Shown: positions 53,739 through 61,031 of the stretch, one piece after another
Layout: every line of letters starts with the position of its first letter
Numbering within the stretch: the first letter of the stretch is position 1
DNA from: Planctomycetota bacterium
Lineage (GTDB): Bacteria; Planctomycetota; UBA8742; UBA2392
DNA length: 64,000 bases
Direction of reading: 5' to 3'
Assembly: GCA_019912315.1 (NCBI GenBank)
Contig: JAIOJA010000042.1
Span: forward strand, 62,001 to 126,000
The notes under the pieces: generated by a model
What the model was told of the DNA's origin: nothing
Databases searched by the model: none
Seen by the model: the letters and a program-made list of their open reading frames with translations, nothing else
Program-made: the position numbers and the translations under genes

Positions 53739-53766
53739 AACGGGGCCGGCTCGCGCCAGCCCCGTT
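53739..53766 (-). terminator. Intrinsic terminator of the sigma/anti-sigma operon
   Basis: AACGGGGC pairs with GCCCCGTT, with an inner GGC/GCC pair and loop. On the minus strand it is followed by CTATTTTTTCC, a good T tract. It lies nine bases past the stop at 53776 and ends the operon that starts with the ECF sigma gene. Confidence 0.85.
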
Positions 53767-53775
53767 TAGTCCTCA

Positions 53776-55566
53776 CTACTTACGCGGGGGTTTGGGTCCG
53801 GGACCCTTGCCACCCGGTGGCGGGCCGTTACCCGGACCGCCAGGGCCTTTGCCGCCAGGTGGCGGGCCGTTACCCGGACCACCGGGGCCTTTGCCGCCGG
53901 GCCCGTTGCCTGGGCCAGCCGGTGGGGGCGGCGCCGGCTTGTGGTGGTCCTTGAACTCGTCAAGGTCAACGTCGCCGCTGCTGTCATCGTCCCAGTCATT
54001 GACCAAGGCTTGTGGCAACTCGGTGCTGTCCAGTTTGCCGTCCGCATTCTTGTCGAGGTCCCTGAATGCGTCTTCCGGCTTTTTGGGGTGCGGACGCCAG
54101 TGATCCTTGAACTCCGTCAAGTCAATGTCGCCGCTCGAGTCGTCGTCAAAGTCGTTGATCATCTTCTGGTCAGTCTCGTTGCTGTCGAGCTTGCCGTCGC
54201 TGTTCTTGTCCAGCCTGGCGAACTCGTCTTCCGGCTTCGGCGGCAGCGGCGGCTTATGGTTGGCTTTGAACTCGTCAAGGTCAACGTCGCCGCTGCTGTC
54301 GTCATCCATGTCGTCCAGCATGTCCTGCGGCAGCTCAGTGTTGTCGAGCTTGCCGTCGCCGTTCAGGTCCAGGTGATCAAAGTGATCTTCCGGCTTCGGC
54401 TGCCCGACCGGCTGCGGCGGCTTGTGATTGGCTTTGAACTCGGTCAGGTCGACGTCGCCTGAGTTGTCGTCGTCCATATCGTCGATCATCTTCTGGGGGA
54501 TCTCAACGCTGTCGAGCTTGCCGTCCGAGTTCTTGTCGAGCTCAGCGAAGTGATCCTCAGGCTTCATGCCCGGCTTGGGTGGCTTGTGGTGCGCCTTGAA
54601 CTCGGTCAGGTCAATGTCGCCGCTGCTGTCATCGTCAAAGTCGTCGATCATGTGCTGAGGCACTTCGGCGTTGTCCAACTTGCCGTCGCTGTTGCCATCG
54701 AGGTGGTCAAACAGGTCTTCGACCTTCGGCGGCTGGTGCGGCTTCGGCGGGTTGGCCTGCGCCTGCACCACGTGGGGCGCATTGACCTGCTGGGGTGCCT
54801 GCGCACCGTGCAGTGTTGCGGAGCCCGCGATTACGCTCAGGGTCAATGCAAAACCCTGTGCGCCGATGCGGGACAATAAACGTGAATCCAACATGGGGTC
54901 TTTCTCCGGTTTGAGGAATTGGGTGTCAGTAAAACGGTGTGGCTCGACGGTGACCTTGAACTCGGCCGGGCCCGTGGCCTCGATGCGTCGGTCACCGACG
55001 TCTATGTGGTACAGCGCGCCATCCTCCAGCTTCACAACGACAGTGCCACGGTCGAGGCGCGCACCTCGCTCATGGGGACGAATCAATGCTCCGTTGTGAA
55101 TGCTGAGTGTGATGCCTTCGGCCGGCGTGAACTTCTCCACGTCGGCTGAATAATGAAGGTAGTTGTCGTACATCACCTGGACGGACTCGGTGTTTGCGTC
55201 GGGCCAATCCTCAGTGACGGTCTTGGCAGGCATGATCAGGATCGCGACCACAGCAGCAGCAGCAGCCACGGCGCCAACCGCGCCGACCAGTTGAATCAGA
55301 CGCCCGCGCTTGCGCCCGTAGGCGCGCTCGATGACGTCCTTGACCATGTGGTCGTATGCGTCGCGGTATTCGATGGCGCCGGCATGCCCGGTGTGTTCGA
55401 GCCAGCTCGTGACGTTTTCAAGCTCGCCGGCCCGGGCGTCGGAGAAGGCCTCTAACTCACTCGCCAGGGCCGGGTCGGCTTCGATCGCGCGTTCAAATTC
55501 CGCGCGCTCGGACGAGCTAAGCTCGTCGCGCAGGGCTTTGGCAAAGTTGTCGCGTGGGTCAGTCAT
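53776..55566 (-). CDS. FecR-like anti-sigma factor fused to a ten-EF-hand calcium-binding module
   Basis: 596 residues from ATG 55566. In order: a helical sigma-binding-like N-terminus (1-85, DELSSSERAEFERAIEADPA), a membrane helix (about 90-112, AVGAVAAAAAVVAILIM), a FecR-like beta domain (120-215, ITLSIHNGALIRPHERGARL), a second hydrophobic segment that looks like a signal peptide (225-258, ending GAQA), ten EF-hand loops in five pairs (DGNSDGKLDNAE, DDDSSGDIDLTE and variants; 285-545), and a Pro-Gly-rich tail. ATG 55566 lies inside the end of the sigma gene. FecR-like proteins hold ECF sigma factors at the membrane. The EF-hand part is unusual and suggests calcium input. Confidence 0.85.
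   Translation of the reverse strand: MTDPRDNFAKALRDELSSSERAEFERAIEADPALASELEAFSDARAGELENVTSWLEHTGHAGAIEYRDAYDHMVKDVIERAYGRKRGRLIQLVGAVGAVAAAAAVVAILIMPAKTVTEDWPDANTESVQVMYDNYLHYSADVEKFTPAEGITLSIHNGALIRPHERGARLDRGTVVVKLEDGALYHIDVGDRRIEATGPAEFKVTVEPHRFTDTQFLKPEKDPMLDSRLLSRIGAQGFALTLSVIAGSATLHGAQAPQQVNAPHVVQAQANPPKPHQPPKVEDLFDHLDGNSDGKLDNAEVPQHMIDDFDDDSSGDIDLTEFKAHHKPPKPGMKPEDHFAELDKNSDGKLDSVEIPQKMIDDMDDDNSGDVDLTEFKANHKPPQPVGQPKPEDHFDHLDLNGDGKLDNTELPQDMLDDMDDDSSGDVDLDEFKANHKPPLPPKPEDEFARLDKNSDGKLDSNETDQKMINDFDDDSSGDIDLTEFKDHWRPHPKKPEDAFRDLDKNADGKLDSTELPQALVNDWDDDSSGDVDLDEFKDHHKPAPPPPAGPGNGPGGKGPGGPGNGPPPGGKGPGGPGNGPPPGGKGPGPKPPRK
53941..54714 (-). repeat. Repeat region coding for ten EF-hand loops
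   Basis: Five repeats of about 135-155 bases. Each codes for an EF-hand pair of the form DxNxDGKLDxxE and DDDxSGDxDLxE, joined by FKxxHKPP linkers and PxPED starts. DNA identity between units is high, which points to expansion by tandem duplication and to possible copy-number variation. Confidence 0.9.
54894..54907 (-). promoter_or_regulatory. Candidate internal start: Shine-Dalgarno and ATG inside the anti-sigma/EF-hand frame
   Basis: On the minus strand GGAG (54907-54904) lies nine bases before an in-frame ATG at 54894. The codons after it (MLDSRLLSRIGAQGFALTLS and on to an AQA site) read as a complete signal peptide. Starting here would give a 372-residue secreted EF-hand protein without the anti-sigma part. 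The site is seen in the sequence; its use is an inference. Confidence 0.5.
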
Positions 55567-56071
55567 TTTCAAACTCGGGCAACTTGCCCAGCCATTCCTT
55601 CAGATTTGCCTTCGCGCGGGTGAGCAGCATGGCCGTCGCGCCTACCGACTTGCCCACTGCGTCCGCGACTTCTTTCAGTGACAGCTCCTCGAAGTAGCGC
55701 AGCAGCACAACTTCGCGCTGCCCTTCCTCAAGTCTGCCGACTGCCTCCAGCACTGCTTCCCGAACTTCGCCTGCTTCGGCGTTGCTCAGGTCAACCGTAG
55801 CGGCCTGGTCCAGCGAGCCGTCTGCGTTGCGTGTCCTGCGCCGACGGACGTGATCGATACAAGCGTTGCGCAACACGCGGTACAGGTACGGCAGCGGGTC
55901 ACCCTTCTCCCACGGTTTGCTGCCCTTTTCGAACAGTCCAACAAAGGCCTGCTGGGCGACTTCCTCACCGTCTGTAATGTTGCCAAGCATCCGGGCACAG
56001 AATCGCACCGCCCGTGAGAAGTACTCATTCACAAGCCGACTGTAATCCCAGTCGCGATACTCAGCAGTCAT
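55559..56071 (-). CDS. ECF-type RNA polymerase sigma factor
   Basis: 170 residues from ATG 56071; GTG 56086 in the same frame is possible. Region 2 is clear (LVNEYFSRAVRFCARMLGNI, DGEEVAQQAFVGLFEKGSK, YRVLRNACIDHVRRRR), and so is region 4 (LEEGQREVVLLRYFEELSLK, EVADAVGKSVGATAMLLTRA). It directs core RNA polymerase to its own promoters. The downstream FecR-like gene starts within its last codons, the usual layout of a sigma and its anti-sigma. The promoter must lie in the 66 bases behind dapA. Confidence 0.93.
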   Translation of the reverse strand: MTAEYRDWDYSRLVNEYFSRAVRFCARMLGNITDGEEVAQQAFVGLFEKGSKPWEKGDPLPYLYRVLRNACIDHVRRRRTRNADGSLDQAATVDLSNAEAGEVREAVLEAVGRLEEGQREVVLLRYFEELSLKEVADAVGKSVGATAMLLTRAKANLKEWLGKLPEFEND

Positions 56072-56152
56072 CCAGGCGCCGCTCACATAAGGTACACGCG
56101 CGAGTACACCAGGATTTCACGAGGAATCCCGGAGAAGTTTCCAGAACCGAGG

Positions 56153-57031
56153 TTACAGGACGCCGATGTCCGTCAGGGCCTTGCGAACGACTTCCTTGGT
56201 CCTGTCCGTGGCCGGTGCCAGTGGCAGGCGAGCGTGAGGTTTGCACAGCCCCAGCAAATGCGCGCCGTACTTGGCGGGCACGGGGTTGCTTTCGACGAAA
56301 CAGGCCTCAACCACAGGGGTTACCCGGTGGTTAAGCTTCGCCGCCTCGTCGTATCGTCCGGCACGCGCATGGTCAGACAACTCGCGAATCTGCTTCGGAA
56401 TCACGTTGCCGGCAACACTGACTATGCCCAGCGCACCAATGCTGATCATCGGGACAGTCAAGCCGTCATCGCCGGACAGCACAGTCAGTGGCGTCTTGCG
56501 AATCAATTCCTCAGTCTGTTTCAGGTTCGCGGTCGCGTCTTTGTATGCGACGAACACCTTGGGGAAGTCCTCACACAGGCGTTCGATGGTCGCCGTCTCC
56601 ATCAGCACGGCGGTGCGGCCCGGAATGTTGTAGAGCATCACCGGCAGCCCCGGCACGGCGTTGGCGACGGCGGCGTAGTGCAGATACAGCCCCTCCTGCT
56701 GGGGCTTGTTGTAGGCCGGGGTGTTGATCAGCGCGCCATCCGCGCCCAGTGCAAAGGCACGCTTAGTTGCTTCTACGACTTCGGCCGTCGCGCTTCCGCC
56801 GGTGCCTGCAATGACAGGGATGCGCTTGTTGACAGTCTTGACGGTGCGCTCGATGACAGCGCAGCGCTCATCGAGGGTCATGGTGATGGCTTCGCCGGTG
56901 CTGCCACAGGGCACGATGCCCTCGATACCTTGCTCAATCTGTCGCTCAATCAGCTTGTCGAGTGCCGCAAAGTCGATTTCGCCGGCATCGTCGAACGGTG
57001 AAATCAGTGCGGTAATGGCGCCCTGCCACAT
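56153..57031 (-). CDS. dapA: 4-hydroxy-tetrahydrodipicolinate synthase
   Basis: 292 residues. Condenses pyruvate with aspartate semialdehyde on the way to lysine and diaminopimelate. The N-acetylneuraminate lyase superfamily motifs are present: GAITALISPFDD, VPCGSTGEAITMTLDER, the Tyr of LYNIPGRTAV and the Schiff-base Lys of VAYKDATAN. The length is normal. AAGGAA lies before ATG 57031. It is divergent from the HNH gene, and the ECF sigma gene follows on the same strand. Confidence 0.95.
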   Translation of the reverse strand: MWQGAITALISPFDDAGEIDFAALDKLIERQIEQGIEGIVPCGSTGEAITMTLDERCAVIERTVKTVNKRIPVIAGTGGSATAEVVEATKRAFALGADGALINTPAYNKPQQEGLYLHYAAVANAVPGLPVMLYNIPGRTAVLMETATIERLCEDFPKVFVAYKDATANLKQTEELIRKTPLTVLSGDDGLTVPMISIGALGIVSVAGNVIPKQIRELSDHARAGRYDEAAKLNHRVTPVVEACFVESNPVPAKYGAHLLGLCKPHARLPLAPATDRTKEVVRKALTDIGVL

Positions 57032-57174
57032 AGCTGTTCCTTGGCTCGTCAGTCCGTTTGACCGTAGCCACGCACGGGGGTGAAGTCAAATTCAGTTCGT
57101 AGCGCAGCCGCCCCGCCTGCGCTACGTGTCGCACGGTCGGATAGGCTGGTGGGGGAGTAACCAGTGGGGGAACC

Positions 57175-57636
57175 ATGAAGGATGCAGTGGAGCGCCGCCG
57201 TGCCGCGCAGAAGAAGAAATACCCCAAGAACTGGGACCGCATCAGCAGGCGAATTCGATTTGAGCGTGCCTGTGGGGAGTGCGAGTGGTGCGGCAAGCCA
57301 CACGGCCAGAGCGTGCTGGTGGGGGCCAACAATTCCTGGGCAGGCGCGGACGGATTGTGGCGAAACCGCAGGGGCAAGCGCATGCCCGGCCCCGAGCCCT
57401 GGCCGAAAGACGTGTGGTGGAAGACAGTAATCCGCAGCGGGCACCCGCCGGAGATCCGCGAGTCGGTGGTGATTCTCCAGACCGCGCACCTCGACCACGA
57501 CCCGACTAACTGCGCCGATCAGAACCTTGCAGCCCTGTGCCAGTTCTGCCATGCCGAGTACGATGCTGCGCACAGGCTGGAATCAGCTTCGATCTCGTTT
57601 GATTTGCGCCGCGGGCAGAAGGTGCTATGGAAATGA
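57175..57636 (+). CDS. HNH-type nuclease-like protein
   Basis: 153 residues. It carries CEWCGKPHG near residue 37, and near residue 103 the run TAHLDHDPTNCADQNLAALC followed by QFCHAEYD. The two CxxC pairs and the HLDHDP/N/H triad fit an HNH zinc endonuclease fold. A basic N-terminus could bind DNA. There is no restriction or toxin partner beside it. The cut site and role are unknown. Confidence 0.75.
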   Translation: MKDAVERRRAAQKKKYPKNWDRISRRIRFERACGECEWCGKPHGQSVLVGANNSWAGADGLWRNRRGKRMPGPEPWPKDVWWKTVIRSGHPPEIRESVVILQTAHLDHDPTNCADQNLAALCQFCHAEYDAAHRLESASISFDLRRGQKVLWK

Positions 57637-57651
57637 GGTTGACGGTCGACC

Positions 57652-57675
57652 GTCGACGGTTGACTGTAGACCGCC
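57652..57675. repeat. Short inverted-repeat element, copy B (before the gene at 57679)
   Basis: GTCGACGGT, a five-base centre, GTAGACCG and CC, with 19 of 24 bases identical to 43942-43965. It is preceded by a perfect 14-base palindrome, GACGGTCGACCGTC, at 57641-57654. It lies between the HNH gene and the gene at 57679, whose ATG follows three bases later, so it covers that gene's ribosome-binding region. Confidence 0.6.
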
Positions 57676-57678
57676 ACT

Positions 57679-58263
57679 ATGAAGTTCTATCTCGGCACAA
57701 TCACGCGCTACTATTCCGAAGTCGCGTCCCTGGAGGACTCCGACCCGGAGGTCGTGGCCGGGGCAGTGTCAGCCTGGCGGCACTGGGTTAACAAAGAACT
57801 CCCCCATGCGCTTGATTGGGACGAGTCCCCCACAGCGCCGTTTGAAACCGTGGAAGTGGGGGACAAGGACTGGGGTGCGCTGTGGTTGCTGATCGCCTAT
57901 GCCGCGCCCGGTTCGCCTGTGCCGCCGGCCGGCGTCCTCGACGACTGGCGGAACGACGCACAGATTGAGCGCACGCTGGGAAGTCATCAGCATCCATTCT
58001 GTCAGGTCATTCGTCCGGCGCTGTGGCTACCTGATGCGGCCGACCTGATGTTCCGCACGCGCGAGCTGAACGAAGAGATGACATGGGTCGGGTCCAGCGA
58101 TCAGCTCGCACGGGACCTGGTGGCACTCAGGTTCCACTGGCGAGGTGGATTGAAAGACCAGCCTGAACTCGAGGAGCGCCTGGACCGAATGTGTGAAGTA
58201 CTGGGCCAACTGGCACGCCGATCAGGCGAGTTTCGACTGCCGTTGCGCCTGATTTCGAACTAG
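57679..58263 (+). CDS. Cytoplasmic protein of unknown function
   Basis: 194 residues, no signal peptide or membrane helix. It starts MKFYLGTITRYYSEVASLED and is rich in Trp and in alpha-helix (AGAVSAWRHWVNKELPHALD, WVGSSDQLARDLVALRFHWR). It has no motif I know. The start has no Shine-Dalgarno sequence because an inverted-repeat element fills the region directly upstream, which may lower or regulate its translation. Confidence 0.65.
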   Translation: MKFYLGTITRYYSEVASLEDSDPEVVAGAVSAWRHWVNKELPHALDWDESPTAPFETVEVGDKDWGALWLLIAYAAPGSPVPPAGVLDDWRNDAQIERTLGSHQHPFCQVIRPALWLPDAADLMFRTRELNEEMTWVGSSDQLARDLVALRFHWRGGLKDQPELEERLDRMCEVLGQLARRSGEFRLPLRLISN

Positions 58264-58672
58264 ATGCCCGCAAACTCACATTCCAAGGGTATTCCAGAGC
58301 GAAACCCACGAGAATGCCCCAGAATCGCTTTCTGGACTGAGACTGGTATTTATATGGGGGGACCTGCCTGTGGCACGGGCTTACTATTCAAATCTGGACA
58401 CAACGGCGGTTTGGAGCGCGAGGCGTGAGCGAGCGGCCTGCAGATTGCAGTCTCCGGCGACTGCCAGTTTGATCCATATCCTACGTCCGATAATCGATGT
58501 TATGTCCGGTTGGGCCTGGGGAGGGCCCGTTGGCACGGGCCCCTGTCATCTAGACGTTTGCGACGATTTCGCGCGCTCGTTCGCTTAACTTTATCCTGCC
58601 GCGGGCTGTTATCTGCCCGGCCTTGCCCGCTATCATCAGTTTGACCCCGACAACCCCTGAAAGGACGTCACC
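58264..58672. other. 409-base intergenic region with a GC-rich hairpin
   Basis: No supported gene. A 72-codon frame at 58370-58588 lacks a ribosome-binding site and family-like features, so I do not call it. A strong hairpin lies at 58523-58542 (GGGCCCGT and ACGGGCCC, loop TGGC). The last 60 bases carry the AAGGA ribosome-binding site of the surface-protein gene. The region is large enough for a leader RNA or small RNA. Confidence 0.45.
58523..58542 (+). promoter_or_regulatory. GC-rich hairpin upstream of the surface-protein gene
   Basis: Eight base pairs, GGGCCCGT with ACGGGCCC, around TGGC. No T tract follows, so it is a weak candidate terminator; it may belong to a structured leader or small RNA. 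Confidence 0.35.
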
Positions 58673-59896
58673 ATGCGGGTAGTTCTTGCCGCGCTACTGC
58701 TGATCGCCGCCCCGGCGTTTGCCGCCAACCTTACGGTCAATGTCTCCGGCAACACGCCGCCTGACTTCTCCAATCAGCTGAGCGACACAGGTGTTGAGGT
58801 CGCGCGCTTCGTGTTTCAGGCTACCGGCGGCGATGTCGACATTTCGGCCGTCACGCTGCACGTCAGCAATCACTTGCTGGCAGACGAAGCGTTTACCAAT
58901 GTACGAGTGTTTTTTGATTCTGAGCCAAACCAGACCTTCAGCCCCGGCGAGCAAGTCGATACCGACAAGACGCCCGATGGCGTTACAGACGCCCTGACTT
59001 TTGCCGGCAGCTTCACGGTTCTGAATGGCAACATTCACACGCTGTTGGTGCTGGTCGATATCGCAAACAATGCCACGGTGTACGGGCAGGCCTACGACTG
59101 GACTATGGACCCGCAGAGCGACGTGACGCTGGCCAACGTGCCACCGGACGTGATCACCAACAGCAATATTGGTGTGTCCAACTCAATCACTCTGCGTCAC
59201 AGCGAGAACCAGCTCGTGCCGGGAACCGGCAATCCTGGCGCTCCGCGCGAAACAAGTTTTGGTGCGTCGAACGTTGCAGCCCTGCATTTTGCAATTGACA
59301 GCCTCAACGCGATTGGGCCGGGACAGCTTTCGGGGATAGACCTGGCGTCGATTACCATCTCAATCACTTGCGCCACGAGCATCCAGACGGCACTTCCAAC
59401 GCGGCTGCGACTCTGGACTGACGACGGCGATTCAAGCTTTGAGCCCGGCAGCGGCGAGATCATGATCCAGGAGCGCGTGCCCGCAGACCTGACCAAGTGG
59501 ATTATTGCGGGTACGGTGATCAGCGCGACGTTTGACGGCACCGCAATTCAGAACCTTCAAGACATTGCGGCCGGCACGGTGCGTACGTTCTGGGTCAGCA
59601 TTGATTTCGGCAGCGGGCCCGAGACGACGTGTGAAGTTTCGCTGACGCGCACGAACGTGCTTGGCGCGTTGGGCACGGCGGCGGATTACTTCGTCACGAA
59701 TCCGACCGCGATCAGCGGTGACGTGCTGACAGTTACGGACCCGCCGAAGAAGAAGCCCTCGAAGTCTCCTGAGGGCGAAGGCGGTTGCAGCACAGGCACC
59801 CACACAAGTTATCTTCTGATATTGCTTGCACTTACAGGGCTTGCACGGATTGCCATGGCGTCGGCATGTAAGCGCGGTGCGGTGAAATCTACGTAG
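58673..59896 (+). CDS. Exported surface-type protein with Gly-Cys C-terminal sorting-like tail
   Basis: 407 residues. It has a signal peptide (MRVVLAALLLIAAPAFAA) and two or more beta-sandwich segments (VARFVFQATGGDVDISAVTL, HTLLVLVDIANNATVYGQAY, VRTFWVSIDFGSGPETTCEV). The tail is KSPEGEGGCSTGTHTSY, then a hydrophobic helix (LLILLALTGLARIAMA) and basic residues. That order (Gly-Gly-Cys-Ser, membrane helix, Arg/Lys) is like the Cys-containing CTERM sorting signals used by membrane sortase-like enzymes. AAGGA lies before ATG 58673. Confidence 0.75.
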   Translation: MRVVLAALLLIAAPAFAANLTVNVSGNTPPDFSNQLSDTGVEVARFVFQATGGDVDISAVTLHVSNHLLADEAFTNVRVFFDSEPNQTFSPGEQVDTDKTPDGVTDALTFAGSFTVLNGNIHTLLVLVDIANNATVYGQAYDWTMDPQSDVTLANVPPDVITNSNIGVSNSITLRHSENQLVPGTGNPGAPRETSFGASNVAALHFAIDSLNAIGPGQLSGIDLASITISITCATSIQTALPTRLRLWTDDGDSSFEPGSGEIMIQERVPADLTKWIIAGTVISATFDGTAIQNLQDIAAGTVRTFWVSIDFGSGPETTCEVSLTRTNVLGALGTAADYFVTNPTAISGDVLTVTDPPKKKPSKSPEGEGGCSTGTHTSYLLILLALTGLARIAMASACKRGAVKST

Positions 59897-59962
59897 ATTA
59901 GAGGGAGGATTTACGCCCCTCGCACGTGTTAGACCAGCACATTGATTACTTCGGGAGAGAAC

Positions 59963-60943
59963 ATGACCAAGCTGAGTTATGCATTCGTCGCGCTTGTTGC
60001 CTGCCTTTTCGCGGGCACCGTAAGCGCCGGCGTCGAAGTGGGTGATCAAGGGCCCAATTTCAGTTTCGACAAAAGCTGGAACACACCGGAAGGCTTTACG
60101 GACCTTGACGCCTACCGGGGCAAAATCGTCATGGTTGAGCGCTGGGCGACTTGGTGAGGGCCCTGCATGAGTGGGGTTCCCCACTTGCAGGAGTTGCACG
60201 ACAAGTTCAACAGCAAGGGTTTCGAGCTGGTGGCCGTCAGCAGTGAAGACGCCGGCAAGATTCAGTCCGGGCTGATCGACGCCAAGAAAGTTACCTACGG
60301 CGTCGTGCGCGCGGACATCAGCGGTACTTACGAAACTCGTGGTATCCCCCACTCATGGGTGCTAGATGCCGAAGGCAAGTGCATCTACAAGGGCCATCCG
60401 AGCGGTGTGACGGCCGAGAAGGTCGCGGAGTGGGTTGCCAACCTGGCCCCCACCACGGTTGACAAGGAATTACACAAGGACCTCAAGGGCGCCGTGAAGT
60501 CCTTTGAAAAGGGTGAGATGGGCAAGTCCCAGGCAGAAATCAGCAAGGCGGTCGAAGGCACAGAAGACGAAGCAGTGAAAGCCGACGCCGAGTACCTGCA
60601 AGGACTGATCAAGAAACACATCGACCTGTATGAAGCCAAGATGGCCAAGGCCGAGGAGAGTGGCGACCTGGTAACTCTGGGCAAGACGCTGACGGAAGCG
60701 TCCGCGGCTTTCAAAGGCTCCGAACTTGGCGACAAGTGGGCCGGCGAATTGAAGGAACTTGAAAAGAGCGACGAGTACAAAGACACTGTGAAGGCGCAGG
60801 ATGAGCTCGACAAGATCAAGGACAAGCTTGAGGACATGCGCCCGAGCAGCGCACGCAGCAAGCTGGAAAAGATCGCCGAGAAATACCCGAACACGCCGGC
60901 CGGCAAGGAGGCCGCCGAGTTGGCCAAACGCTATCCGGATTAA
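59963..60943 (+). CDS. Exported TlpA/thioredoxin-like selenoprotein (in-frame TGA read as selenocysteine)
   Basis: One 326-residue protein, broken in the sequence by TGA 60155-60157, which is codon 65. Before it lie a signal peptide (MTKLSYAFVALVACLFAGTV) and KIVMVERWATW; directly after it comes GPCMSGVPHLQEL in the same frame. The active site is therefore W-U-G-P-C, where thioredoxins have WCGPC. The fold continues with FELVAVSSEDAG and the cis-Pro strand GIPHSWVLDAEGKCIYKG. A helical tail of about 150 residues follows (residues 170-326). A SECIS-like hairpin follows the TGA. GGGAGA precedes ATG 59963. ATG 60170 as a separate start is unlikely because it would lack half the fold. Confidence 0.82.
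60155..60190 (+). promoter_or_regulatory. Candidate bacterial SECIS element directly after the in-frame TGA
   Basis: TGA 60155-60157. CTGCA (60163-60167) pairs with TGCAG (60186-60190), a TG bulge follows (60168-60169), then AGTGG (60170-60174) pairs with CCACT (60181-60185) around the loop GGTTCC. The apical loop lies 18 bases after the TGA and contains GGU, and there is a bulged U in the lower stem. These are the features of the bacterial selenocysteine insertion hairpin bound by SelB. Confidence 0.7.
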
Positions 60944-60959
60944 GCTGCATCGCCTCCCC

Positions 60960-60987
60960 CACGGGTCCGGATTCGTCCGGGCCCGTG
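60960..60987 (+). terminator. UUCG-loop terminator after the selenoprotein gene
   Basis: CACGGGTCCGGA pairs with TCCGGGCCCGTG (one G-T pair) around the loop TTCG, 16 bases past the stop at 60943, followed by TTCATTTG. The stable tetraloop and 12-bp stem make this a good terminator despite the short T tract. Confidence 0.8.
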
Positions 60988-61031
60988 TTCATTTGTGCCC
61001 GGTCGGCACTATGATGCGTGCGGAGAACATC

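Noticed and set aside
58370-58588. 72-codon frame in the 58 kb intergenic region
   Set aside because: No ribosome-binding site, no signal peptide or family-like motif, and composition unlike the neighbouring genes.
60170-60943. Separate gene starting at ATG 60170 for the thioredoxin-like part
   Set aside because: It would lack the first half of the fold and one active-site residue, has no ribosome-binding site, and the sequence upstream in the same frame is the missing half. The selenoprotein reading explains both parts.
60801-61031. N-terminal extension of the YceH gene
   Set aside because: It overlaps the end of the selenoprotein gene in another frame and crosses the terminator hairpin. 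ATG 61032 has GGAG and starts the DUF480 homology.
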